Origin: CANKHA01 sp034668825
GTDB lineage: Bacteria > Pseudomonadota > Alphaproteobacteria > Rhizobiales > Xanthobacteraceae
Reading direction: 5' to 3'
NCBI GenBank assembly: GCA_034668825.1
Contig: JAXDOR010000139.1
Span: 1 to 64,000, forward strand
Length of the DNA stretch: 64,000 nucleotides
Below are positions 9,347-17,426 of the stretch, in pieces. How positions within the stretch are numbered: the stretch's first letter is position 1; the number at the start of each line of letters is the position of its first letter. The notes below the pieces were generated by a model. That model had not been told where the DNA came from. It did not search any database and saw nothing but the letters and a program-made list of their open reading frames with translations. Made by a program: the position numbers and the translations under genes.

Positions 9347-11077
9347 TTACTCCTGGTGATGATGGTGATGATCGTCATGGTGAGCATGGTCGTGGTGAGC
9401 GTGGTCGTGGTGGGGATGATGGTGATCGTGTTCGTCATCGTCGTGGTGATGCAGCCGCTGTGCAGGGCGGGGACCGCGCGGGTCCTCGCTGAATACGAGT
9501 GACTTGATGGTCACCGGCACCGTATGCGACGGCATGCGGATGCGGCCGAGATCGATGTAATCGAAATCCCAAAGCACTACGCCGTCGATGACGAGAATTT
9601 CACTCTCGACATTCTTCTCTTCGCGGAGAATGGCCCCAAGCGTCTGCGCCACATCGCCGTCGAGCATGACAAAGAGCGGCTGCCGCTTTGCGATCCGCGC
9701 CGCCATACCGCGCTTGATGCCTTCGGCGAAAGCGGCGATGCGTTCATAGGAGGGCATCCCAAGCCAGCGGAAGGCCAGGGCCACTTCGTCCTCTCCATCC
9801 AGCGGCACGTCGAAGGCCTTGAGGTGTGAAGCTATCGCCTGCGCAAGCTTTGCCGGGTCGATCGTCTCCTCGCATACGAAAGGCGGCTGCAGCACCTGCA
9901 GGTTCCGCCGCGGCAGCAACGCGCCGGGCTTGGAAATGTAGCTGGTATTGCCGCTGAGTTGGACGCTGTATTCGGAAGCACCCAGCGCCGTCGCCCGGAT
10001 GCATTCGCCGGCGGGAAGCAACGGCCATGGCAAGGCTCCCGAAGCAATCCGCCGTCGAATGGCGCGGCCTAGCCGAATGCCCATGTCGCCGAAGTCGCGG
10101 TCCTCGCGCTCATAGACGTATTCCGCCACGCCGCCGGAAAACATGATGCCGTCGATCCTGCCCAGATCGCCGATGGGATCGGTCAGATACAAATGGGAAA
10201 TATCGTGCGGCAGCGGATGGGCCGTGATCGCCGTCACCAGCGCGTCAGCCATGGTTTCAGCGACCCGGTCCATAGCCGCGGCATCGGCGACGTCGCCGAC
10301 GTTCCAGGAGAAGCCCGCCTTCTTCGCGTGGTGTTTTCCCGCCGGATCGAGACGGACGATCTTTTGCGTTTCGTCGACAACCTGCAACCGGCCACCGATA
10401 TGAATGGCCGCGGTCGCCAAAACCTTGCCCTTTTCCACCAAGCCGAGCTTGGTGGTGCCGCCGCCGATGTCGATATTGAGAATGCGCTTGTCGTCGTCGT
10501 GCGACACGCGCGCGGCGCCTGAACCATAGGCCGCCAACATCGCCTCCATGTGGTGCCCCGCCGTGGCGCAAACGAACTCACCGCCTTGCTCCGCGAGGAC
10601 GCCGGCGATGGCTTGGGCATTCTCCCGGCGCAGCGCCTCGCCGGTGAGGATCACAACACCGGTATCGATGTCGTCGGGATGCACTTTCGCCGCGGCATAG
10701 GCCTCGTCGATGATGGCGCCTAGCTTGGCATCATCGATGCGTTCGTTGTTCTGATACGGCGTCAGCGCCACCGGCGATTGAAACAAGGTCTCGCGCGACA
10801 CGACGTAATAACGGCTCGAGAGATCTTCTCCGAGGCGGCGCAGATTGATCCGCGAAAAAATAACCTGCGTTCCGGCGGAGCCGATGTCGATACCAACGCT
10901 GTTGAGCGTCACATGGTCCTGGATCCAAAGCGGGTTTTCTTCCAGCCGTTCGTCGTCGTCCATCCAATCATGGTCGTGATCGGCGCCGCCTTCGTGGATG
11001 TGGGCAAGGTCCTGGCCGTAGATATGGTCGGCGACGGTATGGCCGGTGGATTTTTTCGGGTCGTCTGCCGGCGGCAT
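9347..11077 (-). CDS. EutA-family reactivase-like protein with a His-rich tail
   Basis: A 576-residue protein of the EutA family, actin/Hsp70-fold ATPases that reactivate coenzyme-B12-inhibited ethanolamine ammonia-lyase. The fold is shown by the phosphate loops NSVGIDIGSAGTQVIFS (about residue 60) and ILNIDIGGGTTKLGLVEKGK (about 200), and MFSGGVAEYVYE (about 320). E. coli EutA is about 100 residues shorter. The extra length is an acidic N-terminus with HIHEGG and DHDHDW, and a C-terminus in which about 20 of the last 34 residues are His. Such a tail usually binds divalent metal. The ATG has GAGGAG upstream. It is the first gene of the minus-strand run to the bicupin gene. No eutB or eutC, the usual client, is in the window. 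Confidence 0.85.
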   Translation of the reverse strand: MPPADDPKKSTGHTVADHIYGQDLAHIHEGGADHDHDWMDDDERLEENPLWIQDHVTLNSVGIDIGSAGTQVIFSRINLRRLGEDLSSRYYVVSRETLFQSPVALTPYQNNERIDDAKLGAIIDEAYAAAKVHPDDIDTGVVILTGEALRRENAQAIAGVLAEQGGEFVCATAGHHMEAMLAAYGSGAARVSHDDDKRILNIDIGGGTTKLGLVEKGKVLATAAIHIGGRLQVVDETQKIVRLDPAGKHHAKKAGFSWNVGDVADAAAMDRVAETMADALVTAITAHPLPHDISHLYLTDPIGDLGRIDGIMFSGGVAEYVYEREDRDFGDMGIRLGRAIRRRIASGALPWPLLPAGECIRATALGASEYSVQLSGNTSYISKPGALLPRRNLQVLQPPFVCEETIDPAKLAQAIASHLKAFDVPLDGEDEVALAFRWLGMPSYERIAAFAEGIKRGMAARIAKRQPLFVMLDGDVAQTLGAILREEKNVESEILVIDGVVLWDFDYIDLGRIRMPSHTVPVTIKSLVFSEDPRGPRPAQRLHHHDDDEHDHHHPHHDHAHHDHAHHDDHHHHHQE

Positions 11078-11237
11078 TTACGCTCTCCTCACGCGATCAC
11101 TCGAAAACGCATGGACGCCGCTGTCTGCGATATATCCTTGCATCGGCGTCAATTAATGACGGCGGAACAGAGTGATAACCGGATTGGGCGAGAACGCAAG
11201 TCTTGCGGAAAAGGTGGTTTAACGCCCGCCGGGCGCG

Positions 11238-12254
11238 TCATTTGCGGCTAAGCGCAGCAGCGCTTTTCAGCTCAAGCAAGTTGAGGTTAGGCTTTATTCC
11301 CGCGGCCATCGAGCTTGTAAAAGCACGCAAATGTTCGATGAACTTATGCGCGATTGGACTCAAGGTCCGGTTTTTTACCGTAACGATACCGAGAGACCAC
11401 GACCGGGCAGGCATTTTAACCGGCAGCTCTTTCAACGAGAACTGACCGGCCTCCAGCCAAAAAACGGAATGCGGAAAGGCGCTGATGTAAGGGCCTTGCG
11501 CCAGTAATTTGGCACGGAGATGAATGGAATAAGTCGTCAAACATATTTTTGGCATGTCGAGGCCCCGGGCGCGGAATGCGTCCGCGACAAAATTGTAATT
11601 GCCGCTGTCTCGCTCCGTCAGAATCCAGGTTTCATTCGCGAGTTCTGCCAGGTCGATCTTACGGCGGCTGGCCCACGGACTATGCGCTCCAGCGGCGACC
11701 ACCATATGATCGTCGATGAGGATTTCCACGTTCAAGTCGTCATCTTCCGATCGAAGCGGGCGGCCTATACGCGCCAAGGCCATATCGATTTTTCTCGCCC
11801 GCAACTCCGGCAGCTCCAACGTGGGAGTTATCGTCCGATGCAAATGCACAACAGCGTTCGGGTATTGGCTGTGAAATTGTTGAGTGACCGCGGGAAATAG
11901 TGCGGTCGCCGTAGACTCAGGGCAGCCGATGCTCACCTCGCCCGCCGTCGGGTCGGCGAGAAACTCGATCTCTCTGATGCTCTGCCGCAAATCGTCAAAT
12001 GCCGCCCTGCCTCCTTTGAGCAGTGCGCGGCCGTAAATGGTCAGTTCGACACCCCGGGGACTGCGGTCGAAAAGCCGCACGCCAAGCATGTGCTCCAGGC
12101 CGCTGATCACTTCCGATATGGCCGGTTGCGAGCAACCAAGATGGGCCGCCGCCCCGGCCATGCTGCCGCATTCGACTACGTTGAAAAACACATGCAAGTC
12201 TTTCAACCTCAGCCGGTGGCCGAGTTGATTTTCCCAGTCGATTTTTCGAACCAT
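11238..12254 (-). CDS. LysR-type transcriptional regulator
   Basis: A 338-residue LTTR. The N-terminal winged helix-turn-helix reads LRLKDLHVFFNVVECGSMAG...HLGCSQPAISEVISGLEHML, followed by the usual linker helix and a periplasmic-binding-fold effector domain (FPAVTQQFHSQYPNAVVHLH onward). An upstream ATG at 12323 would leave only 11 bases before the divergent gene, so I start at MVRKIDWENQ (12254), which leaves about 100 bases for a shared promoter and LTTR operator. It is divergent from the TctC-like binding protein gene, the standard arrangement for an autoregulated LTTR controlling its neighbour. The effector is unknown. Confidence 0.9.
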   Translation of the reverse strand: MVRKIDWENQLGHRLRLKDLHVFFNVVECGSMAGAAAHLGCSQPAISEVISGLEHMLGVRLFDRSPRGVELTIYGRALLKGGRAAFDDLRQSIREIEFLADPTAGEVSIGCPESTATALFPAVTQQFHSQYPNAVVHLHRTITPTLELPELRARKIDMALARIGRPLRSEDDDLNVEILIDDHMVVAAGAHSPWASRRKIDLAELANETWILTERDSGNYNFVADAFRARGLDMPKICLTTYSIHLRAKLLAQGPYISAFPHSVFWLEAGQFSLKELPVKMPARSWSLGIVTVKNRTLSPIAHKFIEHLRAFTSSMAAGIKPNLNLLELKSAAALSRK

Positions 12255-12352
12255 GGCGAGCCAATCATAACCTGAGCGGGAGCTTGTGCTTTCAATCTTG
12301 ACGTGCGCTATTATAGCAGCCATGCGAGCGCATTATGCAAGGAGCGAAGCCG

Positions 12353-13333
12353 ATGCGAACCCGTATGCTGTTTCTTGGTTTATTTGGCGTCCTTGCGATA
12401 GCGGTTGCCCCGCCGCTTGCGGAGGCTGAGAGTTGGCCGCAAAGGCCGGTCAAAATCGTCGTGCCGTTCGCGCCGGGTGGAAACACCGACGGCATCGCCC
12501 GCATCATGGCGCAACGTCTTGGCGACGCGCTGGGGCACTCATTCATCGTCGAAAATCGGGCAGGCGCGGGCGGCGCCATCGCCGCCGAGGCGGTGGCGCG
12601 CTCGCCAGCGGATGGTTACACCCTGTTCATGGCATCGCCGTCGCAAATGGCCATCGTACCGGCCATGATGAAGACGACACCATACGATCCAGTAAAGGAC
12701 TTCGCTCCGATTGGAGTGATCGGGACCAATCCGTATGTTCTAGTCGTCAATCCCAGTATGCCGGTTCATACTCTTGGAGAATTCATCGACTACGTACGGG
12801 CGCGTCCCAACATGCTCTCGCATGCCATCGCCGCACCGGGAGGTGTCGGTCACCTGGCGATGGCTTTGTTCTCAAAACGTGCCGGGCTTGAGCTGATCCC
12901 GGTGATGTACCGCGGCGGCGGGGTCGGGCCGCAAACTGACGTGATCGCCGGCCATGTCCCGATATTTCTGGCCAATCTATCCGTCGCGATGCCTTACACC
13001 GCCAGTGGGCAGGTCCGGCCGCTCGCGGTATTGAGCGAAAAGCGCGTACCGCAAATGCCGGACGTTCCAACCTTTATCGAATCCGGCTTTCAGGGATTCA
13101 AAATCGTCAACTGGAATGGACTTTTGGCGCCGGCGGGAACGCCCAGGGAGATCGTCGACCTGCTTTCCAAGGAAATAGCCGCTGCGGTGAAGGAGCCAAA
13201 GCTCGTCGAGCTCTTTACCAATTTCGGCGTCGAGCCGCTCGGCAACACGCCTGAGGAATTCGCGGCCATGATCGCGGCAGACCTTCCATTATGGGCGGAT
13301 GCGGTCAAAATCGCCGGCATAGAAGAAAAATAA
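12353..13333 (+). CDS. Tripartite tricarboxylate-type solute-binding protein (TctC/Bug family)
   Basis: A 326-residue exported protein: signal peptide (MLFLGLFGVLAIAVAPP, cleavage near AEA), then the family hallmarks WPQRPVKIVVPFAPGG, IVENRAGAGGAIAAEAVARS and DGYTLFMAS. The start at 12353 is set by AAGGAG 9 bases upstream. Bug proteins bind carboxylates, aromatic acids or amino acids in the periplasm. No TctA/TctB membrane subunits lie nearby, which is common for this family. Divergence from the LysR gene suggests that regulator controls it. The benzoate-CoA ligase gene converges on it 50 bases downstream, so an aromatic acid is a reasonable but unproven ligand. Confidence 0.9.
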   Translation: MRTRMLFLGLFGVLAIAVAPPLAEAESWPQRPVKIVVPFAPGGNTDGIARIMAQRLGDALGHSFIVENRAGAGGAIAAEAVARSPADGYTLFMASPSQMAIVPAMMKTTPYDPVKDFAPIGVIGTNPYVLVVNPSMPVHTLGEFIDYVRARPNMLSHAIAAPGGVGHLAMALFSKRAGLELIPVMYRGGGVGPQTDVIAGHVPIFLANLSVAMPYTASGQVRPLAVLSEKRVPQMPDVPTFIESGFQGFKIVNWNGLLAPAGTPREIVDLLSKEIAAAVKEPKLVELFTNFGVEPLGNTPEEFAAMIAADLPLWADAVKIAGIEEK

Positions 13334-13382
13334 TACCCGCTGCTATTCTTGTTGATACCCCGGCTCAGCGGAGCGCATCCAT

Positions 13383-14999
13383 TCAGCCGCTCGGCCCTTC
13401 GTCGCGCAGCTTGAAGCGCTGGATCTTGCCGGTGGCGGTCTTCGGTAATTCGCGGCGAAACTCGATCCAGCGCGGATATTTGAACGGCGCCAGCTTGGAT
13501 TTCACGTGATCCTGAAGCTGCTTGGCGAGAGCATCGCTGGCCCGGTCATGCGCCTTGAGCACCACGAAGGCCTTCGGTTTCACCAGCTTTTCATCGTCGA
13601 GCCAAGCCACCACCGCGACTTCCAGCACCTCGGCGTGGGTCTGCAACGCGCCTTCGACTTCGAACGGTGAGACGTAAAGGCCCGACACTTTCAACATGTC
13701 GTCACGGCGGCCGCAATAAACGAAGTAACCGTCTTCGTCCTGGGTATATTTGTCGCCGGAACGCGTCCATTCGCCGAGGAAGGTGGCCCGAGATTGCTCC
13801 CGGTTGTTCCAATACATGATCGCGCTGGTGGGGCCGCGCACATGCAGCTCGCCCATCTCGCCGCGCGGCACCGGCAGGCCCTCGTCGCCGACAAGCTTGA
13901 TGTCGTAACCAGGAACCGGCTTGCCGGTGGTGCCGTATTTCACGTCGTCGGCCCGCAGCGACAGGAAGATATGCAGCATTTCGGTCGAGCCAAGACCATC
14001 GAGAATATCCGCGCCGTAACGCTCGCTCCAGCGCCGCCCGACATCAGCCGGCAGCGCCTCGCCCGCGGATGCGCAGCGGCGTATCTTGACCTCCGAACGC
14101 AGCGGCGCGTTGGGGCTCGCAAGGAAAGCCGCATAGAAGGTGGGCACGGCATAGAACATCGTCACCGGATGCGCGCGCAGCAGCGCCGCCACCGAATCCG
14201 GCGTAGGCCGCTCCGGCAGCAGCACGGTCGTGGCGCCGACCGACATCGGGAAGGTCAACGCGTTGCCAAGGCCGTAGGCGAAGAACAGTTTGGCGACGGA
14301 ATAGCAGACATCGTTTTCCGTGAGCCCGAGAACCGGGCCGCCGTAAAGATCGTTGGTGAGTCGCGGGTTGGCATGGATATGCACCGCGCCCTTGGGCTTG
14401 CCCGTGGAGCCGGAGGTATAGAGCCAGAAACAAATGTCGTCGCGGGTCGTGGGCGCCGTATAGGGCTCGCCCTTAGGACCCGCGAGCAACTCCTCGAAGT
14501 CGTGATGGCCATGGGCATTCGCGCCGGAGACGATCACATGCTTGAGGTCGGGAGCTTGTTCGATCAGCTTTGCGAATTTTCCATACAGTGCCTCCGACAC
14601 GACCAGCAGCTTCGCCCGGCTGTCGGCCAGCATGAAACGGTAGTCATCCTCGGTCAGCAGGGTATTGACCGGGATTGCGACGATGCCGGCCTTGATGGCG
14701 CCGAGGAAAGCCGTCGGCCAGTCGATGGTATCCGTAAGACAGATCAGAATGCGTTGCTCGCGCTCGATGCCGAGCCTTCGCAGCGCCTGGCCAAAGCGCT
14801 CCACCCGATCGGTGAGCGCGCCATAGGTCCAGCTCCCGCGCGGATCAATATAGGCGGCTTTTTCCGCCCGGCCGGCGGCCAGATTGCGCTCAAGGATGTC
14901 GGCGGCGAAATTGTAATCGCGCGGAATGGCATCCGCGGCCGTTTGCGGGTCGAGTTCCATAGGCGCCGCGGCGGGCGCACCTAAGTTGACGGCAGCCAT
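13383..14999 (-). CDS. Benzoate-CoA ligase family protein
   Basis: A 538-residue ANL-superfamily acyl-CoA synthetase that would activate an aromatic acid with ATP and CoA. Motifs are the P-loop-like FWLYTSGSTGKPKGAVH (A3), GLGSTEMLHIFLS (A5), SGDKYTQDEDGYFVYCGRRD (A7) and the catalytic lysine motif ELPKTATGKIQRF near the C-terminus (A10). The order and the YTSGSTGKPKG...H pattern match the benzoate/4-hydroxybenzoate-CoA ligase branch. I start at 14999 (MAAVNLG), since the longer frame to 15080 has no convincing ribosome site. No ring reductase (bcr/bad) or box genes are present, so it is an isolated activating step. Confidence 0.88.
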   Translation of the reverse strand: MAAVNLGAPAAAPMELDPQTAADAIPRDYNFAADILERNLAAGRAEKAAYIDPRGSWTYGALTDRVERFGQALRRLGIEREQRILICLTDTIDWPTAFLGAIKAGIVAIPVNTLLTEDDYRFMLADSRAKLLVVSEALYGKFAKLIEQAPDLKHVIVSGANAHGHHDFEELLAGPKGEPYTAPTTRDDICFWLYTSGSTGKPKGAVHIHANPRLTNDLYGGPVLGLTENDVCYSVAKLFFAYGLGNALTFPMSVGATTVLLPERPTPDSVAALLRAHPVTMFYAVPTFYAAFLASPNAPLRSEVKIRRCASAGEALPADVGRRWSERYGADILDGLGSTEMLHIFLSLRADDVKYGTTGKPVPGYDIKLVGDEGLPVPRGEMGELHVRGPTSAIMYWNNREQSRATFLGEWTRSGDKYTQDEDGYFVYCGRRDDMLKVSGLYVSPFEVEGALQTHAEVLEVAVVAWLDDEKLVKPKAFVVLKAHDRASDALAKQLQDHVKSKLAPFKYPRWIEFRRELPKTATGKIQRFKLRDEGPSG

Positions 15000-15153
15000 C
15001 GATAACCCACCCCCGAGCGCAGGAAATATTATGCAGGTAGTCGACGGCCACCGCAACATCACGCTAGAGTGGTGCTCCACTAGCCGCCCGAAGGCATCAC
15101 CCCAACTAGGCCCGTGACTGCTCGACGCGTTGCGGCGTTGCGTAAGGTTCTTA

Positions 15154-17358
15154 ATGTTTAGGTCCCAGCCATTATTGCTGAAGTTGATCCGGGCGCTCCT
15201 CGTCGCCTCGGTCGTGGTACCGGCGGCAGCGTTGGGGCTGTTCGGGTGGCACAGCTACAACCAAATTTTGCAAAACGCTCAAGACCGCGCCCAGCGCTTT
15301 GCGTCGGTGGTGCAAGAACATACGCTGAAGGTGTTCGAAACCATCGCGCTGGTTCTGCAGTCGACGGAACACAGATTACACGACGTCGGCGAAAAGGCGC
15401 TCGAAACGTCGCCGCAGCTTTGGGAAGAGTTCCGGAAACTGCAGCAATCCAGCGAACAGGTGGGATCGATTTTTGTCGCCGACCGCAACGGGCAGAGCCT
15501 TTTCACGACCCGCGTCTTCCCGCCGGTCCCGTTCGATTTCTCCGATAGGGATTATTATGTCGAGCAAAAGCGCGGTGACAAGGGCCTCTATATCGGCCAG
15601 TCCTACGTCGGGAAAATCAGCGGCGAGCAGATTTTCAATTTCAGCATCCGCCGGAACGCCCAGGATGGTAGCTTCGACGGCATCATTGGCATTTCCGCCT
15701 ATGTGACCTACTTCGAGAATTATTACCGTTCCATTGGAATGCCGACGGATAATTTCGCCATCGCATTGGTCAAGAACGACGGCAATATTCTAGTCCGGTA
15801 TCCTTCGCTCGGCGCCAGCAGCAGCAAAATATCGTCGGACAATCCGTTTATGCAGAATTTAAATGGCGAGCGGGGAACATTTGCTGCTCGCTCCCCTTTC
15901 AACGGCAACGACAGACTATATGGATATGAAAAAGTCCGAGGATTCCCCGTCTATGCCATTTACGGTATCGACCAGCGAACCATAACGGCCGAATGGCTGG
16001 CGACCATGCGCGAAGCGGCGGCGCTGGCGTTGGCAATAGCCTTTTGCCTTTTCACCACTTGCTGGTTTGCCCTGCGCCGGGCGGGGCAAGAAGAGCTTGT
16101 CACCCGGCGTCTGCAGCAAACCACGGGCGAGTTGGCGCAGGAAATCGAGCGCCGCGAACGCGCGGAAGCCTCGCTGATGCAGGCCCAGCGGCTCGAGGCC
16201 ATTGGCCAGCTCACGGGCGGGATCGCCCACGATTTCAACAACCTCCTGACAGTCATTGCAGGGAACCTCGACCTCGCCGACCGCCGCAGCGATCTCACGT
16301 CGATCCGTCGGCTGCTCAAATCGATCCGCTATGCCTCCGAGCGCGCCACTAGCCTCACCCGCCAACTGCTCGCCTTTTCGCGCCGTCACATGGTCAATCC
16401 GAGGACGGTCGACATCAATAGCATTTTGGCTCGCACCCGGATGCTGATCGAACATTCGGTTGCGGAAAACGTCCGGCTGGAATTCGATTTGAGCGCCGAT
16501 ATTTGTCCGGTCCGCATCGACGTCAGCGAGTTCGAGGCTGGAGTGCTCAATCTCGCGGTCAATGCAAGGGACGCGATGCCGAACGGCGGCACGCTTAGCT
16601 TCTCCGTGCGCGAGGTCGCGCTCGGCGAAGGCGCCGCCCTGCCTGTGCAATTACCGCCGGGCCGCTATGTCGAGCTTCGGGTGGAGGACAGCGGCAGCGG
16701 CATGGCGCCGGAGATATTGTCGCGGGTCTACGAACCGTTTTTCACGACCAAGGACATCGGCAAGGGCACCGGGCTGGGCTTAAGTCAGGTTTACGGATTC
16801 GCGAACCAATCCGGCGGAGCGATTTCGATCGATAGCGAAGTAGGCCGCGGAACCTGTGTCTCGATTTTTCTGCCTCGCTCGACTGAGGCGCTTGCCATGC
16901 AGGAGGACCCGCTCGCCGCCATTCCTAAACTTAGCCATCCGGCGACGATATTGGTAGTCGAGGACGACGCCGAGGTGCGTAGGATCTCCATCGCGATGCT
17001 GCACGACCTGGGCCATCAAATCTTGATCGCTCGCAACGGTGCCGAAGCGCTTGCGCTGCTGAAAGCTAGCGAGTCTATCGACATCCTGTTCACGGATGTC
17101 GTCATGCCAGGAGGGATTAGCGGCGTGGAACTGGCCAATCAGGCGGTGGCGCTTTTGCCGAAGTTGAAGGTTCTTATCACCACGGGCTATCCCGGCCACG
17201 TGGAGTTGCTGCGAAACGATTTCGCCATCCTTCCGAAGCCCTTCACCCGTCTGGATCTGGAGCTGCTGATCCGCTCGCTGGTCCAGCAATTGGACAAGGA
17301 CGTGGCGGACGCGCCTAGCCTCCGCGGCGAGGCCGTAAGCCAACATCTTGCAATATAG
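15154..17358 (+). CDS. Membrane hybrid histidine kinase with C-terminal receiver domain
   Basis: A 734-residue sensor kinase: transmembrane helix 1 (about 10-32), a periplasmic double-Cache-like sensor (about 45-280, with DRDYYVEQKRGDKGLYIGQ and IGISAYVTYFENYY), transmembrane helix 2 (about 292-314), short coiled coil, HisKA with the phosphorylated His359 in GGIAHDFNNLLT, HATPase_c (N box LNLAVNARDAMPNGG; G boxes VEDSGSGMAPE and GTGLGLSQVYG), and a receiver domain with Asp648 in ILFTDVVMPGG. I start at ATG 15154, preceded by GTAAGG, in preference to TTG 15130. The Cache sensor suggests a small organic acid or amino acid signal. No cognate response regulator is adjacent, so output must go through another protein or phosphorelay. 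Confidence 0.9.
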   Translation: MFRSQPLLLKLIRALLVASVVVPAAALGLFGWHSYNQILQNAQDRAQRFASVVQEHTLKVFETIALVLQSTEHRLHDVGEKALETSPQLWEEFRKLQQSSEQVGSIFVADRNGQSLFTTRVFPPVPFDFSDRDYYVEQKRGDKGLYIGQSYVGKISGEQIFNFSIRRNAQDGSFDGIIGISAYVTYFENYYRSIGMPTDNFAIALVKNDGNILVRYPSLGASSSKISSDNPFMQNLNGERGTFAARSPFNGNDRLYGYEKVRGFPVYAIYGIDQRTITAEWLATMREAAALALAIAFCLFTTCWFALRRAGQEELVTRRLQQTTGELAQEIERRERAEASLMQAQRLEAIGQLTGGIAHDFNNLLTVIAGNLDLADRRSDLTSIRRLLKSIRYASERATSLTRQLLAFSRRHMVNPRTVDINSILARTRMLIEHSVAENVRLEFDLSADICPVRIDVSEFEAGVLNLAVNARDAMPNGGTLSFSVREVALGEGAALPVQLPPGRYVELRVEDSGSGMAPEILSRVYEPFFTTKDIGKGTGLGLSQVYGFANQSGGAISIDSEVGRGTCVSIFLPRSTEALAMQEDPLAAIPKLSHPATILVVEDDAEVRRISIAMLHDLGHQILIARNGAEALALLKASESIDILFTDVVMPGGISGVELANQAVALLPKLKVLITTGYPGHVELLRNDFAILPKPFTRLDLELLIRSLVQQLDKDVADAPSLRGEAVSQHLAI

Positions 17359-17426
17359 CCGCGAATTTCCCGTATAATCCTCTTAGCCGGCGTGGATGCG
17401 GCCAGGCTGGATATTGGAGAACGGTC

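Noticed and set aside
12323..12335. A longer LysR N-terminus reaching almost to the divergent gene
   Set aside because: It would leave no promoter between the divergent genes; the family N-terminus fits the ATG at 12254.
13794..14984. A 396-codon plus-strand frame opposite the benzoate-CoA ligase gene
   Set aside because: It is rich in Arg/Gly/His in the pattern produced by reading a high-GC gene antisense, and the opposite strand has clear ligase motifs.
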